Assembly: GCA_026413225.1 (NCBI GenBank)
Contig: CM048552.1
Span: forward strand, 50,111,001-50,175,000
Origin: Otis tarda
Lineage: Eukaryota; Chordata; Aves; Otidiformes; Otididae
Reading direction: 5' to 3'
Length of the DNA: 64,000 bases
The translations under genes were made by a program, and so were the position numbers. Positions 37,251-49,031 of the stretch are shown in pieces (within the stretch, counting starts at the first letter, position 1; the number at the start of each line of letters is the position of its first letter). Below the pieces are notes generated by a model that was not told the DNA's origin, did no database searches, and saw only the letters and a list, made by a program, of their open reading frames with translations.

Positions 37251-40200
37251 GTAAGTCTGGGCATCGTTTTGCTAAGCTTTCCTTCTGCACGCTGTTGTGG
37301 ATGTTGTTGTTGTAGCTGGTGTCGCTGTATGTGACTCATGGGGTGTCCCTGACCTGAAGGCACGTGAAGTTCGCAGGAAACTTCAGAGCTGTGCCAGGCT
37401 TTGCACATCAGCCCTGGCTCCATCAGCCCTAAAGATTTCTCCGGCGCTTTCTGTTTCTAAAAAGCTGATCCCTTATCAGATCCTGGAGTGTCCTTCCGAC
37501 TTACATCTCTGTAAAGATGTGTCTGAGGGAACACCTGAGGGCATCCTGGGTCAGGCCTGAGTCTCGAGCTCCTCCCTCAATGTGTCCTTTTCTGTCAAGG
37601 CTTAGTCGTACTTCATTGTCTTTTCCATACAGCCTAGATAAAGCATCTCCTTCCGTATTCTGTGCGTTCACATCTCATGTCATTGCAGCTACATCAGAAA
37701 TGAAAAAAAGCCCATCAAACTGACTCCTGTGCACTGGGCCGTGCACGCTGTTATCCCCATTGCTCACTGGTTATTTATGGTTGCCTGTTCGGTGGTAGGT
37801 GTTTCCCAAACCTCCCAGGATTGGCCTTGCTGGAGAGGGCTCACAGCCACCCCCCCAAACCCGAATGCTCGGCAGAACAGCAATAGGTGGTGAAGTCTTT
37901 GTTGTTGCGGTGGTTACATTTTCACAGGCAGTGGTATCCCATGGAGATCCCCTGGTCACCTACTTCTCTAACACTCTCTCTTGAGCTCCTTCCTCTTTTT
38001 TTGGGGAGGAGCACCACTCTCCCACTTTTTTGGGGAGAGTAGTGCACATGGAGGCCAGGGTGGGTGAGGCTACCAGCTTTGCTGTGGCCTCGGTACCTAG
38101 TGAAGAAATGGACTAAAAATGAAATTCAAGAAGCTAAAAATATAATTCAGGAGAAGAAGGTGCTTTTGCAAGTGCCGTCCATGCTTTTAAGTCACATTCA
38201 AGAAGTCTTTTCAGAGCTGTGGCAAAAGGAACAACGATAAAAAGTATCAGGGATGACCGTAGGGGATCAAACGAGCCATCACAATGCAAGCCCTGGCCTT
38301 TTGCAGCTCCCCCACCACACGGGGACTTTGCAACTTAACCCCTGAATCCTTGCTGTGTTACAATGGGAGTTTGTTGGAAACTCCTTGAAAGAAGTGCCAT
38401 AGATTTACTGTCACCCGTTAGCTTCCCAAATCTAGCCCGAAGCAGAGAGCAGTGCCGAGATTCTTCCAAACACAAACTACCCGGGGGGCACATGTCGTTC
38501 AGTCTGCTCATCTCCCTGCTGACTTGCGAGACTGTTGCCAGTGTTAGAGGACGTAGTTCTGAATGAGAACCCCATATGTGGGTGAAAACTGTGCTGAAGT
38601 AAATAACGAAACTCTCGCAACAGAGACGGAGCCAATCCTTTTCCACTGCCAGTTTATAGCTTACTGCATGATTTCTGTGCTCTCACAAAGCAAACTTGCT
38701 GAATGAATTCGAAGTCTCATGCTCATCCCAAAATACCTGCTTACCAATTGGATTTTTAATTTGTATTCCTTGTTCCTAGTTACTTATGGAGCAGATCCTT
38801 TATAAGCTTTCCAAAGCCCCACACTAGAAATTCCCAAAGAGTCTCATGGATTTCATAGAATAACATGATGCAGGTAAGGTGAGTTGGGTATTCCTGTCTG
38901 ACGGGTGTTCCTCTCAATCCCCCATCCCCACTGCCTCCCAGTGCCTGAATATGAAAAATCAGTGATCCACTTGTTTAAGAATTGGGCTGATTCAGATCAG
39001 ACTCCGGTGACTCCAAAGTTCCTTTCATGTCCCAAAAGGCTCATCCCTCCTGGCAATGTAGGTTAGATTTGGGTGCAATACTGAAGAATCCCAACTTTAA
39101 AAATTATTTGAAGGATTGTTTGCTTAACATTATGTCCCTAGCTAAGGTGATGTTATTAATCGTGATATTTTGGCACAACAATAAATACAGTTTACCACCA
39201 ACAGGAAAGTGGTATTTTAATATTTTGTGAGCTAGAAGGACATCTGATTGTTGTGTAGTAATATGACCTGTAACATTGCATGGCTAATTATGCTCCCTGT
39301 TTGAGCTAGTTGTGTGTGCTTATGTATAAATATAGAAATAAATGCATGTAGTTCTGCTTTAATATGGTTTTTATACTACAGAAGGTTAGACTAGGCTATT
39401 GCAGAGTAAGTTTGGAGATGACAGGCCCATATGCTACTGCTTCTGGGTTGTTTTAGTCCAGATCCTTCTACAGTCTCTCACCAAATCTTGGGAGTCCCTA
39501 CAAACCTGGAACGTGCTCATCTTCGACTCAGAAGCGCGTGGGCTTCAGCACCGGCAGGAAGACGGTGCGCAGCGTGTCCGTCGGTGCGTGGCTTGTAGGA
39601 GGAGTGTGTGCAATAGCTGGCAGTGGCTCTGGCCAGGAAGGAGTGCCTCGTCGCATGGAGCTGTCACCAGTACCTTGTAGTACGGTATATAGGAATCGCA
39701 GCAAGCAGCAGCACTAAAGTGTGCTTTAAAGTCCAGTCTTTTAAAGACACCGCTGGTACTGAGCAAATTAATGTGTTGCAGCGTTGGAATTAGGTGTGGG
39801 AAAGGAGTGCAAGACCCGTGCAGTGTTTGTGGCAGGTGGACCATACCGAATATCAGCTTGGCTTTTGCATTGCGGATGCCGTGTGTTGTATGATGCTGTG
39901 GGTCTCAGTCTTCTTTACTGGCTACACTTAAATTCTGGAGTTTAGGCATGAGTGAGGTACGCTGATCCTGATCATGGGCATGGACTGTCAGTTTATGTAG
40001 GAATTGAAAATACAATTTTCTTTTTCACTGCAGGAGTACAATTTATAGTTAGAATATACTTTAGGGAGCAGTGGCAGTTTCTTTTTCTTCTGATCTTGTC
40101 ATTCTTCAGATTTCTGTAATTATTCTGATTACCCTTAGGCAAGACATCTTCTTACCTGTCTGCACTCACGTGCTGCTTGTATTTGCACCGTGTTGGCACT

Positions 40201-40309
40201 GTGCTTCTCAATATAGTACACGGCAAGAGGGACTTAGCCTGAGGAATCTGTGGTCCTGAATTCCCTGCTATGCTACTGCTGAACTCGATCCTGTAAGGTA
40301 CTGAGCTTT

Positions 40310-40442
40310 CTGGCCTTAACCCAGGAAAGCACTTAAAGGCATATTTAACATTAGGCATATAAGTAGGTCCATCACCTTCAAGGGAACTGCCCAGGCATTT
40401 AAAGTTAAGCATGAACTCAAGTACTTCACTGGATTGGAACCA
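40310..40442. repeat. Ancient palindromic amniote repeat (MITE-like), degraded
   Basis: The left half has CCAGGAAAGCACTTAAAGGC and the right half TTTAAAGTTAAGCATGAACT, then CAAGTACTTCACTGGATT; the right half reverse-complements onto the left half imperfectly. I remember this AGCACTTAAGCA...GCTTAAGTGCT palindrome as a widespread old repeat in turtles, crocodilians and birds. Family name not assigned. Confidence 0.5.
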
Positions 40443-40543
40443 AATTGCCTCACATCCTATAGAATCTCATTGTAGGTGTGTAATCTCTTTAGCCTCGCCT
40501 TGCTACTTAGGCCAAAATTGACATTTGCATTCAGTTTTGGAGT

Positions 40544-40582
40544 CTGTCATTGAAAATCAGTGATTTTTGAGATCCTTGCTTA
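40544..40582 (+). repeat. Inverted repeat arm A (intron 1), probable source copy
   Basis: The 39 bases starting CTGTCATTGAAAATCAGTGA are the reverse complement of 42374-42412 with a single mismatch. Flanking bases on both sides do not match. This copy lies in apparently unique intron sequence. Confidence 0.85.
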
Positions 40583-41094
40583 CCAGCTTTGTCAAAAAGT
40601 AGGTGACTGCTACAAATTCGGTGGAATTGCTGCTTATGAGAACTAGCTAATTCTGTGTTCGTTTTGTGCAGTAATGTGCACAAAGCATTTGTTGAATGTG
40701 TTTATTCTGGATATATGTAATAGTGGATTCGCAGAGACATGATCCCAAGCTAGCAAGAGGCAAGTGACATCTTAGATGTAGTTTACTCTGAAAACGTTTT
40801 GCAGTTTAATATTCAGCTTGTCTTCTGATCCACACGTCTTTTAGTTTTGATTATATCTACTTATACACACTGTCAAGGTGTATGCGTTAACGGGCTCGCT
40901 AGCATAACCTGCATGTACGTAAGCGCGTCTTCTTCACAGTTTCCTTAGTTAATAAATGTGAATTTGCCCAATCTCACTCTCCATTTCTTTTCAGAAACCT
41001 GACTGAGCACGAACAAATGCTTTTGGTGGGTCACAATTACGAAATCGAAGCTCCTTAGCCAGTACGTAGGAGGAATGGTGGAGTTTGTCACAAA

Positions 41095-41121
41095 CTCCAG
41101 TAGCTCCAGTAGCTCCAGTAG
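41095..41121 (+). repeat. Three tandem copies of CTCCAGTAG
   Basis: Three perfect 9-bp units in intron 1 of PLXNC1. Confidence 0.95.
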
Positions 41122-42138
41122 CTAGCGAGCTTTAAGAAGGCCTTTCCTTCTGTTGTTCCGTGGCTGAACAGGAGCTACTAGAATCTCAGATCTCTCCTAG
41201 ACATCCCAGGATCTTGTGGATCACAGCCAAAGCAGATGAGTAGAAGAAGTGGTCAGATTAGAGAACATCAACAGGAGAGAGTTGTGGGATGTTACCTAAC
41301 CACAGTGACAAATCTGGAAATCAGTTTTGCCGTTAAAATAGTTGCATGGGAAGAAAAGAATTCTACGATTTTTGTGGGAGAAAATCCAAAAACGTGTTAG
41401 GCATATATGTGTAAGACAGACGTTGCTGTGGTTTATATTAAGATGTTTATTTTATGATGTGCAAAGGCCAAGTAGCTGTGATAGCTACTGAATGATAAGC
41501 TATCTTGGTTGGGTTTTTATCTGCTCTTTAATGTAAGTGAAGATTTATATAACAGTCTGTTCTTTGAATTTTTGCATTTTTCAGTGGATGATAAATATGT
41601 GGGTTGGTATATGCCCCTTAATTTATTGAGCATAGTTGGGATCCTCAGGCAAATCTTAGCTAGTGTAAGCTCTACTGAAATGAGATTTTGAAGTTAACCA
41701 GAGCCACATCAGTTTAATCATGGCCATTAATTTGCAGGAATGACATTTGAATTTGTGTGGTAACTCATCCCAAAATGATTCATGGTCTTTTATTTAAGAA
41801 AGAATTACAGACTTCTAAATATCATTTAGTATCAAAATTGATCCTGTAATTAATTTTCTAAAAGTAAAGTCATCTCCTGTGTATTACTAGACTGCTAGTA
41901 TTTCATCTGATGTTTGACAGATTTCTGGAGTTAACATTTCTGCAGTGAATATTTCTGTCCAGTTACAATGAGTTTTGAGTTCATCCCTGTTTGGTGTGTG
42001 AAGTAAGCCACAGGAGACTTGTAAACTCTCACACTGTCGGTAAGAAGAGTTGCTTTTAGTCATCTGGCTTCACTAGATGTTCTTAGCGAAAACACTTGAG
42101 ACCCTGGGGGGCTTTTGAATAGAGGACTTGCTTCCTTG

Positions 42139-43900
42139 GGATCACAGAGTCATTCAGATTGGAAGGAACCTCAGAGGAGGTCTCCAGTCCAGCCCTCTGC
42201 TCACAGCAGGGTCAGCTCTGAAATCAGACGAGGTTGCTCTAGGCTTTGTCCTGTCGGATCTTGAAACCTCCAGGGATGGAGACTGCACAGTCTCTCTGCA
42301 CAGCCTGTTCTGCTTAATTGTCCTCATAGTGATGTTTTTTAATCTCCTGTCCACTAGAAACCTCTTCTGTTCATAAGCAAGGATCTCAAAAATCACTAAT
42401 TTTCAATGACAGTTTGTGTCATTGTGTCTTGTTGTCCTGCATACACCTCAGTCAGGAGCCTGGCTCTGTTTCTCTGGTCCCTCTGAAATTGTCTCTTCTG
42501 TAGGCTGAACTAGCCCAATTCCCTCAGCCTCTCCTCATAGGGTGGATGTTCCAGGCTCTGACCATCTTAGTGGCCCACCGTCAAACACACTCTGATTTGT
42601 CGAAATCTGTGCTGTACTGAGGGTCCCAGAACTGAGCGCAGTATCATAGACACAATTGAACATGTGCCAGGTCAAAGAGAGCAATCCCTTTCCTTGCTCA
42701 ATCTGGCTATGCTCCTGTTGATACAGCCCAGGATGCTGTTAACCTTCGCTGTTGCCTGAGTATACCCCTTAGCCTGCTGCCCTTCAGGACACCTGCGTCC
42801 TTTTCAGCTCCCCAGCCTGTGCTGCTACAGGGGGTTAGTCCATCCCAGGTGTATTATTTGTTGAGTTTCTTGGGGTTCTTGTTGGCCCATTGCTCCAGCC
42901 TATCTATGTCCCTCTGAATGGCAGCCCTATGCTCAAGCATAACAACTCATTTTGATGTCATGTGCAAGCTTAACTCTGAAGCTTTCAGTGTCTTCCTCCA
43001 GGTCATTGATAAATGTGTTGAGCAAGACATGTCCCAGGATAGGTTCCCTGAGGAACTCCACTTGTAACCAGTGTCTAGGTAAAGTACAAACCGTTAACCA
43101 ATACCCTTTGAGCCTGATGATCTATCCAGTTTTTCCACCCATCCAGTAGTCCTCATGTCTAAACTGTAACATGTCAACTTGGGTACAAGGATGCTGTGGG
43201 AAATGGTGTCAAGAGCCTTACTGAAGTCAAACTAAATGACATCTGCTGTCCTCCCCTCCTCTTCCACAAATCGAGTCATTTTATGATGGAAGGCAATCAG
43301 GTTGGTAAGGCATAATTTATCCTTGGTGAATCCATGCTGGCTTTTCCCAGTCACTTTCTTCATCTTGTGCCCAGAAATGACTTCCAGGAGGATGTACTCC
43401 ATGATTTTTCCAGGGAAAAAGTGAGACTGACGAAAGTGTAGTTCCCCAGGTCATCCTTGTCTTTTTTGAAGGTGAGTGCAGTATTTGCCTTTCTTCATTT
43501 TTTGAAGACTTCCTCTGATCTCCACATCTTCTAAAATAAGAGAGAATTGCCTTACAGTGTCATCAGACAGTCTCTCAGCATCTTCCTGCAGTTCCCATCT
43601 GCCCCCTTTGGACTTCTATAAGCTGGAGCTTAAGAGATCCCTGGCTTAACCCTCTTCCCATCCTGGTAGTTTCTCTTCTCCTTGAACTCTGTAGGTATAA
43701 AGGACCGCAATCTTTTTGCCTTCATCTTTGTATGGAGGGAGTCTCCAACCATGGTCATCCACCACTTCCTCTTGCTTTCTGCTGATACTCTGTTAAAGCC
43801 CACTTGGTTTCAAAGCCTTCCTTAATGGAGCTCATTCTCCCTCATTGGTTATTAGGACGCTTTATCAATTCTGTAGACTCAGATCTGAGGGCAGAGAAGG
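42139..43900 (-). mobile_element. Degraded CR1 LINE, about 1.8 kb, with reverse transcriptase region (intron 1)
   Basis: The + strand starts with GATCACAGAGTCATTCAGAT and TTGGAAGGAACCTCAGAGGA, a CR1 tail of an older subfamily in reverse complement. Further on, the complement of the RT motif read as SQHGFTKG appears near 43,320-43,345 (TTGGTGAATCCATGCTGGCT) and the FDTIS-type segment lies near 43,200-43,230. Frames are broken by many stops. The 5' limit is uncertain. The copy is interrupted at about 42,373-42,411 by a foreign 38-39-bp piece that copies sequence near 40,544 in inverted orientation. Confidence 0.85.
42374..42412 (-). repeat. Inverted repeat arm B, inserted inside the CR1 copy
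   Basis: These 39 bases begin TAAGCAAGGATCTCAAAAAT and copy 40544-40582 in inverted orientation (38/39). In CR1 elements the sequence before (CTTCTGTTC) normally continues straight into the sequence after (AGTTTGTGTC), so the piece looks like a clean insertion into the repeat. Confidence 0.8.
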
Positions 43901-44164
43901 AGTGTTTCTGCTGCTGGAAGAAGTCACAAATTTCTAGCCTTAGGAGCCTCCATCAACCTCTTGCTCAAGTGTAGCCTCTGACTGTCCCTCCTGCCTTGCA
44001 TCATGAGGCTCAGGATCTTGCTTCTGCAAGGTCTCTGTGAAGACCCTATCATTTCCTGATTTTTTCCAGTCTGCTCACCTGGCATGGTTGTTCTACCTAG
44101 CATTGCTATGCACTGCACAAATTAAAAAACCTCATGGAAATAAAACTTTGGAACAGTTAATCTC

Positions 44165-44241
44165 CTCATTCCTTAGCCCTAATAAAGGCTCGCTGCATGT
44201 GCCCGTACTTAAGCTTGTTACCCTCTGATGTAATGAAAAGT
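44165..44241 (+). repeat. Local direct repeat, copy 1 (intron 1)
   Basis: This segment and 45500-45578 share CTCATTCCTTAGCC, AAGGCTC, TGTTACC, TCTGAT, TAAT and AAAAGT in the same order and orientation, with weaker similarity over about 45 bases before the shared start. It may be two copies of an unnamed interspersed repeat or a local duplication 1.3 kb apart. Confidence 0.6.
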
Positions 44242-45499
44242 AATGCAGGAGGTTGAAGGGTGATGAAGTTAAGAAAGAAGAATGAGGTTCCAGAAGTTTC
44301 TTCCCTCTAGGAAAAACATCTATGTATGTTGTGTTGACTATTGCTATACGCTGCTCACAAGTCTTCTGTCCTTTTGTATCGCTGCATCTGTTCGTTCACT
44401 CTGATGCTCAAACCCTTTATTTTTACTTTTTGGCCAGCTGCCGTATGTTGAGTGCTGCGTGAGCTAAAAATGCTGCCCTTCCCTCGGAGGCACGCAATGT
44501 GAAATAATCAGGAAGAAATCAAGACAGAAAAGCAGCAGTGAATATGGTTGCTGCAGCTGGAATCATATGGAGAAAAATCTGAAAATGAGATACAAAATAG
44601 AAAATGAGTATAAATAGCTTTCATGTCAATAACCAAACAGCATAGGGGGTGAACTTAAAAGCAAAATGTAAGTTAATTCAGGAGTTCTCTGGGTTTACCT
44701 GTGCACGTGAGATTTTGGGGGACTATAAAATAGAACAGAGGATGGAACTGAAGAATTAAAAAAAAAGAAAGGTCTTCTAGAGCATATTTTCTTTTCTTTT
44801 GCTTTTCTTGTTTTTGTATGAGCCTGAAAATCTTACAGGATAGACAGAGAGATGATCATGGAGGTGAGTGACTCTTAAAGTATAAAGGAAGTTTAGACTA
44901 TAAATGCATTTTAAGGATGGATTTAGCTGTGAAAGAAAAAGCTTGGGAAGGCCCTACAGTGCTGTAACCCCATTAGTCACAGTGGAAGAGGTAAAAGGGC
45001 TTGTTAAAAAAATAAATGCACATGGAGAAGGGATGACAGAAGGGTGAAAGCAGCAGCTGCACCCTGGAGGGAACAGGCAAGCTGGGTAAATAGCTTGCGA
45101 AAGAGAGAAGGCGTTTTTCTGTTGTGACTGCCCACCGTCTAAATGCCCCCTCTTCTTATCTGGATTAGCTCAATGTTGCGTTGACCCTCCCTCCAGCAAG
45201 CGGAGTGAGGGGAGGAGGCTTCCACACTTGTCAGTATTGGTTCTTCAGTCAGATGAGGAGGATGCACTGATATGACACTAGTTATTTTACTAGTATGTGG
45301 GTCAAAATAAAATCTGGCAACAGAGCTTTTCAGAGACTGGGCGAGTCTTCTCCTTTTCTGTGATCTTATTGTACAGAGTCTGTGAGGAACCTAGGGTGGT
45401 TTGTTTTCCTTACACTACTTATATGCTACTCTGCATTAAAAAAAAAAGTATGTATATGTCCTAATTCTAGTGGAAGTTAAAGCCTGGAAGCTTCACCTT

Positions 45500-45578
45500 C
45501 TCATTCCTTAGCCTGAGTGAAGGCTCACTGTGTGCACCAGTCCTGGAGTTCTGTTACCTTCTGATCTAATAAAAAAGT
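45500..45578 (+). repeat. Local direct repeat, copy 2 (intron 1)
   Basis: Partner of 44165-44241. It begins CTCATTCCTTAGCCTGAGTG and ends with TAATAAAAAAGT. The two copies are clearly diverged, so the duplication or insertion is not recent. Confidence 0.6.
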
Positions 45579-47393
45579 GAGTTAACTTTTTCTGCCTTAA
45601 AGTACTTGCAGTCACTTTTCCCCCTGTATATCTAAACCAAACCTCCATGGTACTGGAATCTCATGCTAAGTGGGCTTTACTGAAGTTCTGTGCCAGTACA
45701 TGAGAGTTCCTATGTCTTCTTCATGCTCCATGAAAAAAAAAAAAATCTTTAAATATGAAAGTTAATCAAGTCTTCTTTTACTCCAAGTCACTGTTCTTGC
45801 GAACTAATTAAAATAATTCAGATGACTGAAAAAGATTTTAATTGACTTAGGATTGCAGTTTAAAAAAAAATATTTCTTTGTGGAAAGACTTTTGGGGTTA
45901 AGCCAGCATCCTAGCATGCAAGAGAGTTGAATTCAAGTGTTACTGTGTTATGGATCTGCTTCATAACTTTGAGAAATGCCTTCACCTTTCTGCAAAATGT
46001 CGGTTTTAATGGTCCATTCTCACACTTCGTCTCATGCATTAAAGTGAAATAGGATCTTGCACTCATAGGGTTCCTATAGGTTTAGGAATTCATCCTTGAG
46101 GCTGAGATTCTGGGCTTTGTAAGCTGACCTACTGGGCTTGTTCCCAAGGAGCTGGTCCTACCTGAGCTCATCCCCTCTCGTCTCCATGCCTGCTGCTCCT
46201 TTGTGCCAGGACTGGTGTCCGTGCAGTTCATGTGGTGAGGAGAATCACTCAAATGAAGGTTTAGGCAGATAGGTAGATGGATTTACAGGCCATTTTCTAG
46301 GCACATCATTTCCTTAACCAAGTCCACTGGAAAGCATTGTACTAAAGGAGGTGAAGGGGAGGGAGAGCTTGGCAGGGGTTGGACCCGTTTGGAGAGCAGG
46401 TGGGATCACACCTTTGGCAGTATCTGCCACGGAGATTGGCTTAAAGCAGTTACAGGACTGCAAAACTGAGATGCTGCTTGCTAGGGAGGTATTTGGGCTG
46501 GTAGGGATTTTGGAGCTGAGACTCTCTCTCACCTGGTGAATGACCTTATTCTCACACATCAGACCATCCTTTCAGCACTCGATCATCTACAGTTGGGGTT
46601 ATCTCATTTGGTTTTTCCTTCCACAAGATACAGGCATTTCCTGCATGATGTTTTCTCTCATGAGCTGCTTACATGTGTTCATCACTTAACTTCCTGCAGC
46701 TTGAACAGAGAACTGTAGGTAATGCTGATTTTAAAGTTCACACAGATATGTTTATGTTCTCCCTGACATTAATGTTATACTGTTTTATCTCATTTTTATA
46801 TTTATGCAAGTCTCAACTTCCTTTAGTGTAAAGCAGGAAACCAGAAAGGGGTGGATGAAGCTCTGCATTTTCTGACGCACACGTACACAAAAATTCTGTG
46901 TGTTTGAAGTTCCTCCTTTCTCTAGAGTATTTGCATGCCTTTAAAAGTGGTTGCTGAGTGTATCTGTAGCCTTCATCATAGGTGCAGTCAGGAGGTGGCA
47001 AAGCATGGCTTCATTGAGAAGAGCTGGCAATTCAGAATAAGCCCAGGGTATTATGTCCCAAAAAAGAGAAATTCTGTTGCAAAGTAACTTTGCTGCTGTT
47101 AGGCCAGGTCTGTGTCCCACTGAGGTCAGAGATTTAGCCGCAGTAGATGTAATCTCTATCACAGGCATGACCAGTTGCCACGTAAAAAAAAATGAGGAGT
47201 TTCCTGTTTCATGTGCCATTTCCAATGATATGTTGCTCTGAAATTGTGTCAGAATTAAAATGCTACCCAGAGTATTGTCTAAAGTTGAGTTCTCTGAGAA
47301 TCTTTCCAGGGATTCTTCTTTCTCTTTTTCTTAATGTTTCTTCAGCATAGATGAATGATTTTGTAATCGCTTTCTCTTACATCTGGTTTTCAG

Positions 47394-47516
47394 GACGCAC
47401 GATCAATCAAGAAATTACCTACCTTGATTCACTCTGGATTAGTGGCTGTTTATGGCACAGTTGTTTTGAATCAGATAGTTCTCTTTTTGGGAACAGATGA
47501 TGGACAGTTACTGAAG
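47394..47516 (+). CDS. PLXNC1: PLXNC1 exon 2: sema domain
   Basis: This exon encodes 41 residues (319-359), phase 0 at both ends. The acceptor is a pyrimidine-rich stretch ending in CAG at 47391-47393, and the donor is GTAAGC at 47517. The peptide contains LIHSGLVAVYGTVVLNQ and LFLGTDDGQLLK, which match the mammalian plexin-C1 segment with SVYGTVV and FLGTGDGQLLK. It forms late sema-domain blades. It is preceded by a 10,143-bp first intron. Confidence 0.95.
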
Positions 47517-48896
47517 GTAAGCTGGGTCCAGTAGTTCTTTCCTTCTCCATCAGCTGCTACTGTGTTCAAGTGGGTGAATGTTTCCTTTTTTAGGCACTGT
47601 ATGATAAACAGATATAACCCCCTGAATCTCTATTTCTTCTTTATTTGTTTATGAAGTAACTGCTGTGTTGTTAGTTGGAGACCATGATAACTTTCAAAAG
47701 CAATTATGTACCCTGCTTAAAATTCATGGAAACGTTTCATTAAACTGCTAATGCCGTATCAATTTATGGACTGTGGAGTTCTCGATTCCTCTGTCTTTTG
47801 TTTCCTTCCTTGCTTTGATTTTCCAGTAGAAATATTAAATATTATTAGATTTTGGGACCATATTTACTTGTTTGTTAGCCTATCTGTGTGATGCAAATAG
47901 CTGTCTGTTAGAGAGAAAAGTCAAGATGCATTTTGCCTTAGCTTCAGAATAGTTGACCTATGCTAGCTTAAATCAAACACCTGGAAGTGAAAGTCGTCTC
48001 ATTATCAGACTTTTCAGCCATCCAATTAAATGTCTTTTATGCTTTAATTTTTTTCTGGGTTTTGCATGAATGCGCATTTCCTGTCTACACTGCCAAAGAT
48101 TACTCTTGGTTTTTGTTTTTATTAAGCAGACGGTTGGAGAGAAATGTAGTAGAGAGCTTGAAAAGCTTTCGCCCATTTGATTTCACTGTGCTTTTAATAA
48201 TGAAAAATGAAATTGAAGGCTTCTGTGTCTCCTTAGCACAGTAGAGACCATGAACATATCTCCCTTGTTTAGTCATGTCTATGGAAAACCTTATGTCAGT
48301 GTTGATGTGCTTATTAACTTGCAAAATAAAGTTTCTGTGGTCTCTGGTTCTCTTGAATTCTTTGCGAAGGGTGGTGGAAAACTGTAGAGTTGAGCAAGGT
48401 AAAAAAAGAAATACCACCTCGGATGTATACTCACAGAAGCCACAAAGAAACTTCTGTCCTGAAGAGGGTTGTCAGTAACTTGCATAGGTCTCTTTTTACA
48501 TTATGGGTGTCTGAGTGTTAATTTGTTTTCTGAAGACTAATGCTTTCTTCTCCATTCATAGGAATACTTAACACATTATGACTTTGGGATATAGGCATCT
48601 CTTCCACGTTCAGTTCCTGTGTCAATCAGGAACATACCTGGTGAGAGGGATGTTTCGTACACTAAACCAGTGCTAGATTCAGTGCAAAATGTGACTGGCG
48701 TGGATTTTGTTGAAATTGTGTTCTGGTGGTCTTTTCCTCCGTCTTTCTGCAGTGTGAGAGCCAGTGCAGTAGGGGAATTGAATCAGGGCATGGTAATCAT
48801 CTCGGAAGCTCTGATGTTGCTGAAATTAGGCTTTTGTTTAAAATGCTGACTGATCAATAGAAGAACTTGTGAATAATTTACTTTCATGTGTTTTAG

Positions 48897-49031
48897 GCTA
48901 TTCTTAATGAGGATATGGAATCTAATTGCCCAGAGGTTTTATACGAAATTAAGGAAGAAACCTCAATTTTCCCCAAACTTCGACTTGATCCAGTAGATAA
49001 TAACTACATCTATCTATCCTCTGCCAATAAG
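48897..49031 (+). CDS. PLXNC1: PLXNC1 exon 3: end of the sema domain
   Basis: This exon encodes 45 residues (360-404), phase 0 at both ends. The acceptor is GTGTTTTAG ending at 48896 and the donor is GTAAGT at 49032. The peptide contains SNCPEVLYEIKEET and DPVDNNYIYLSSANK, close to the mammalian plexin-C1 segment with NCPEVIYEIKEET and IYLTAGK. Intron 2 is 1,380 bp. Confidence 0.96.

Larger units (their letters stand above)
37251..47393 (+). other. PLXNC1: PLXNC1 intron 1 (10,143 bp)
   Basis: The donor is GTAAGT and the acceptor TTTTCAG. It contains the 1.8-kb CR1 copy with its inserted inverted segment, the palindromic ancient repeat at 40.3 kb, the pair of direct repeats at 44.2 and 45.5 kb and the 9-bp tandem repeat at 41.1 kb. 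No additional coding exon is needed: exon 1 and exon 2 join in phase and match the continuous mammalian protein. Confidence 0.85.

Noticed and set aside
40544..42412. A DNA transposon with 39-bp terminal inverted repeats spanning this interval
   Set aside because: The right-hand arm lies inside a CR1 that continues on both sides, the flanks lack a convincing target duplication, and no transposase remnant is seen.
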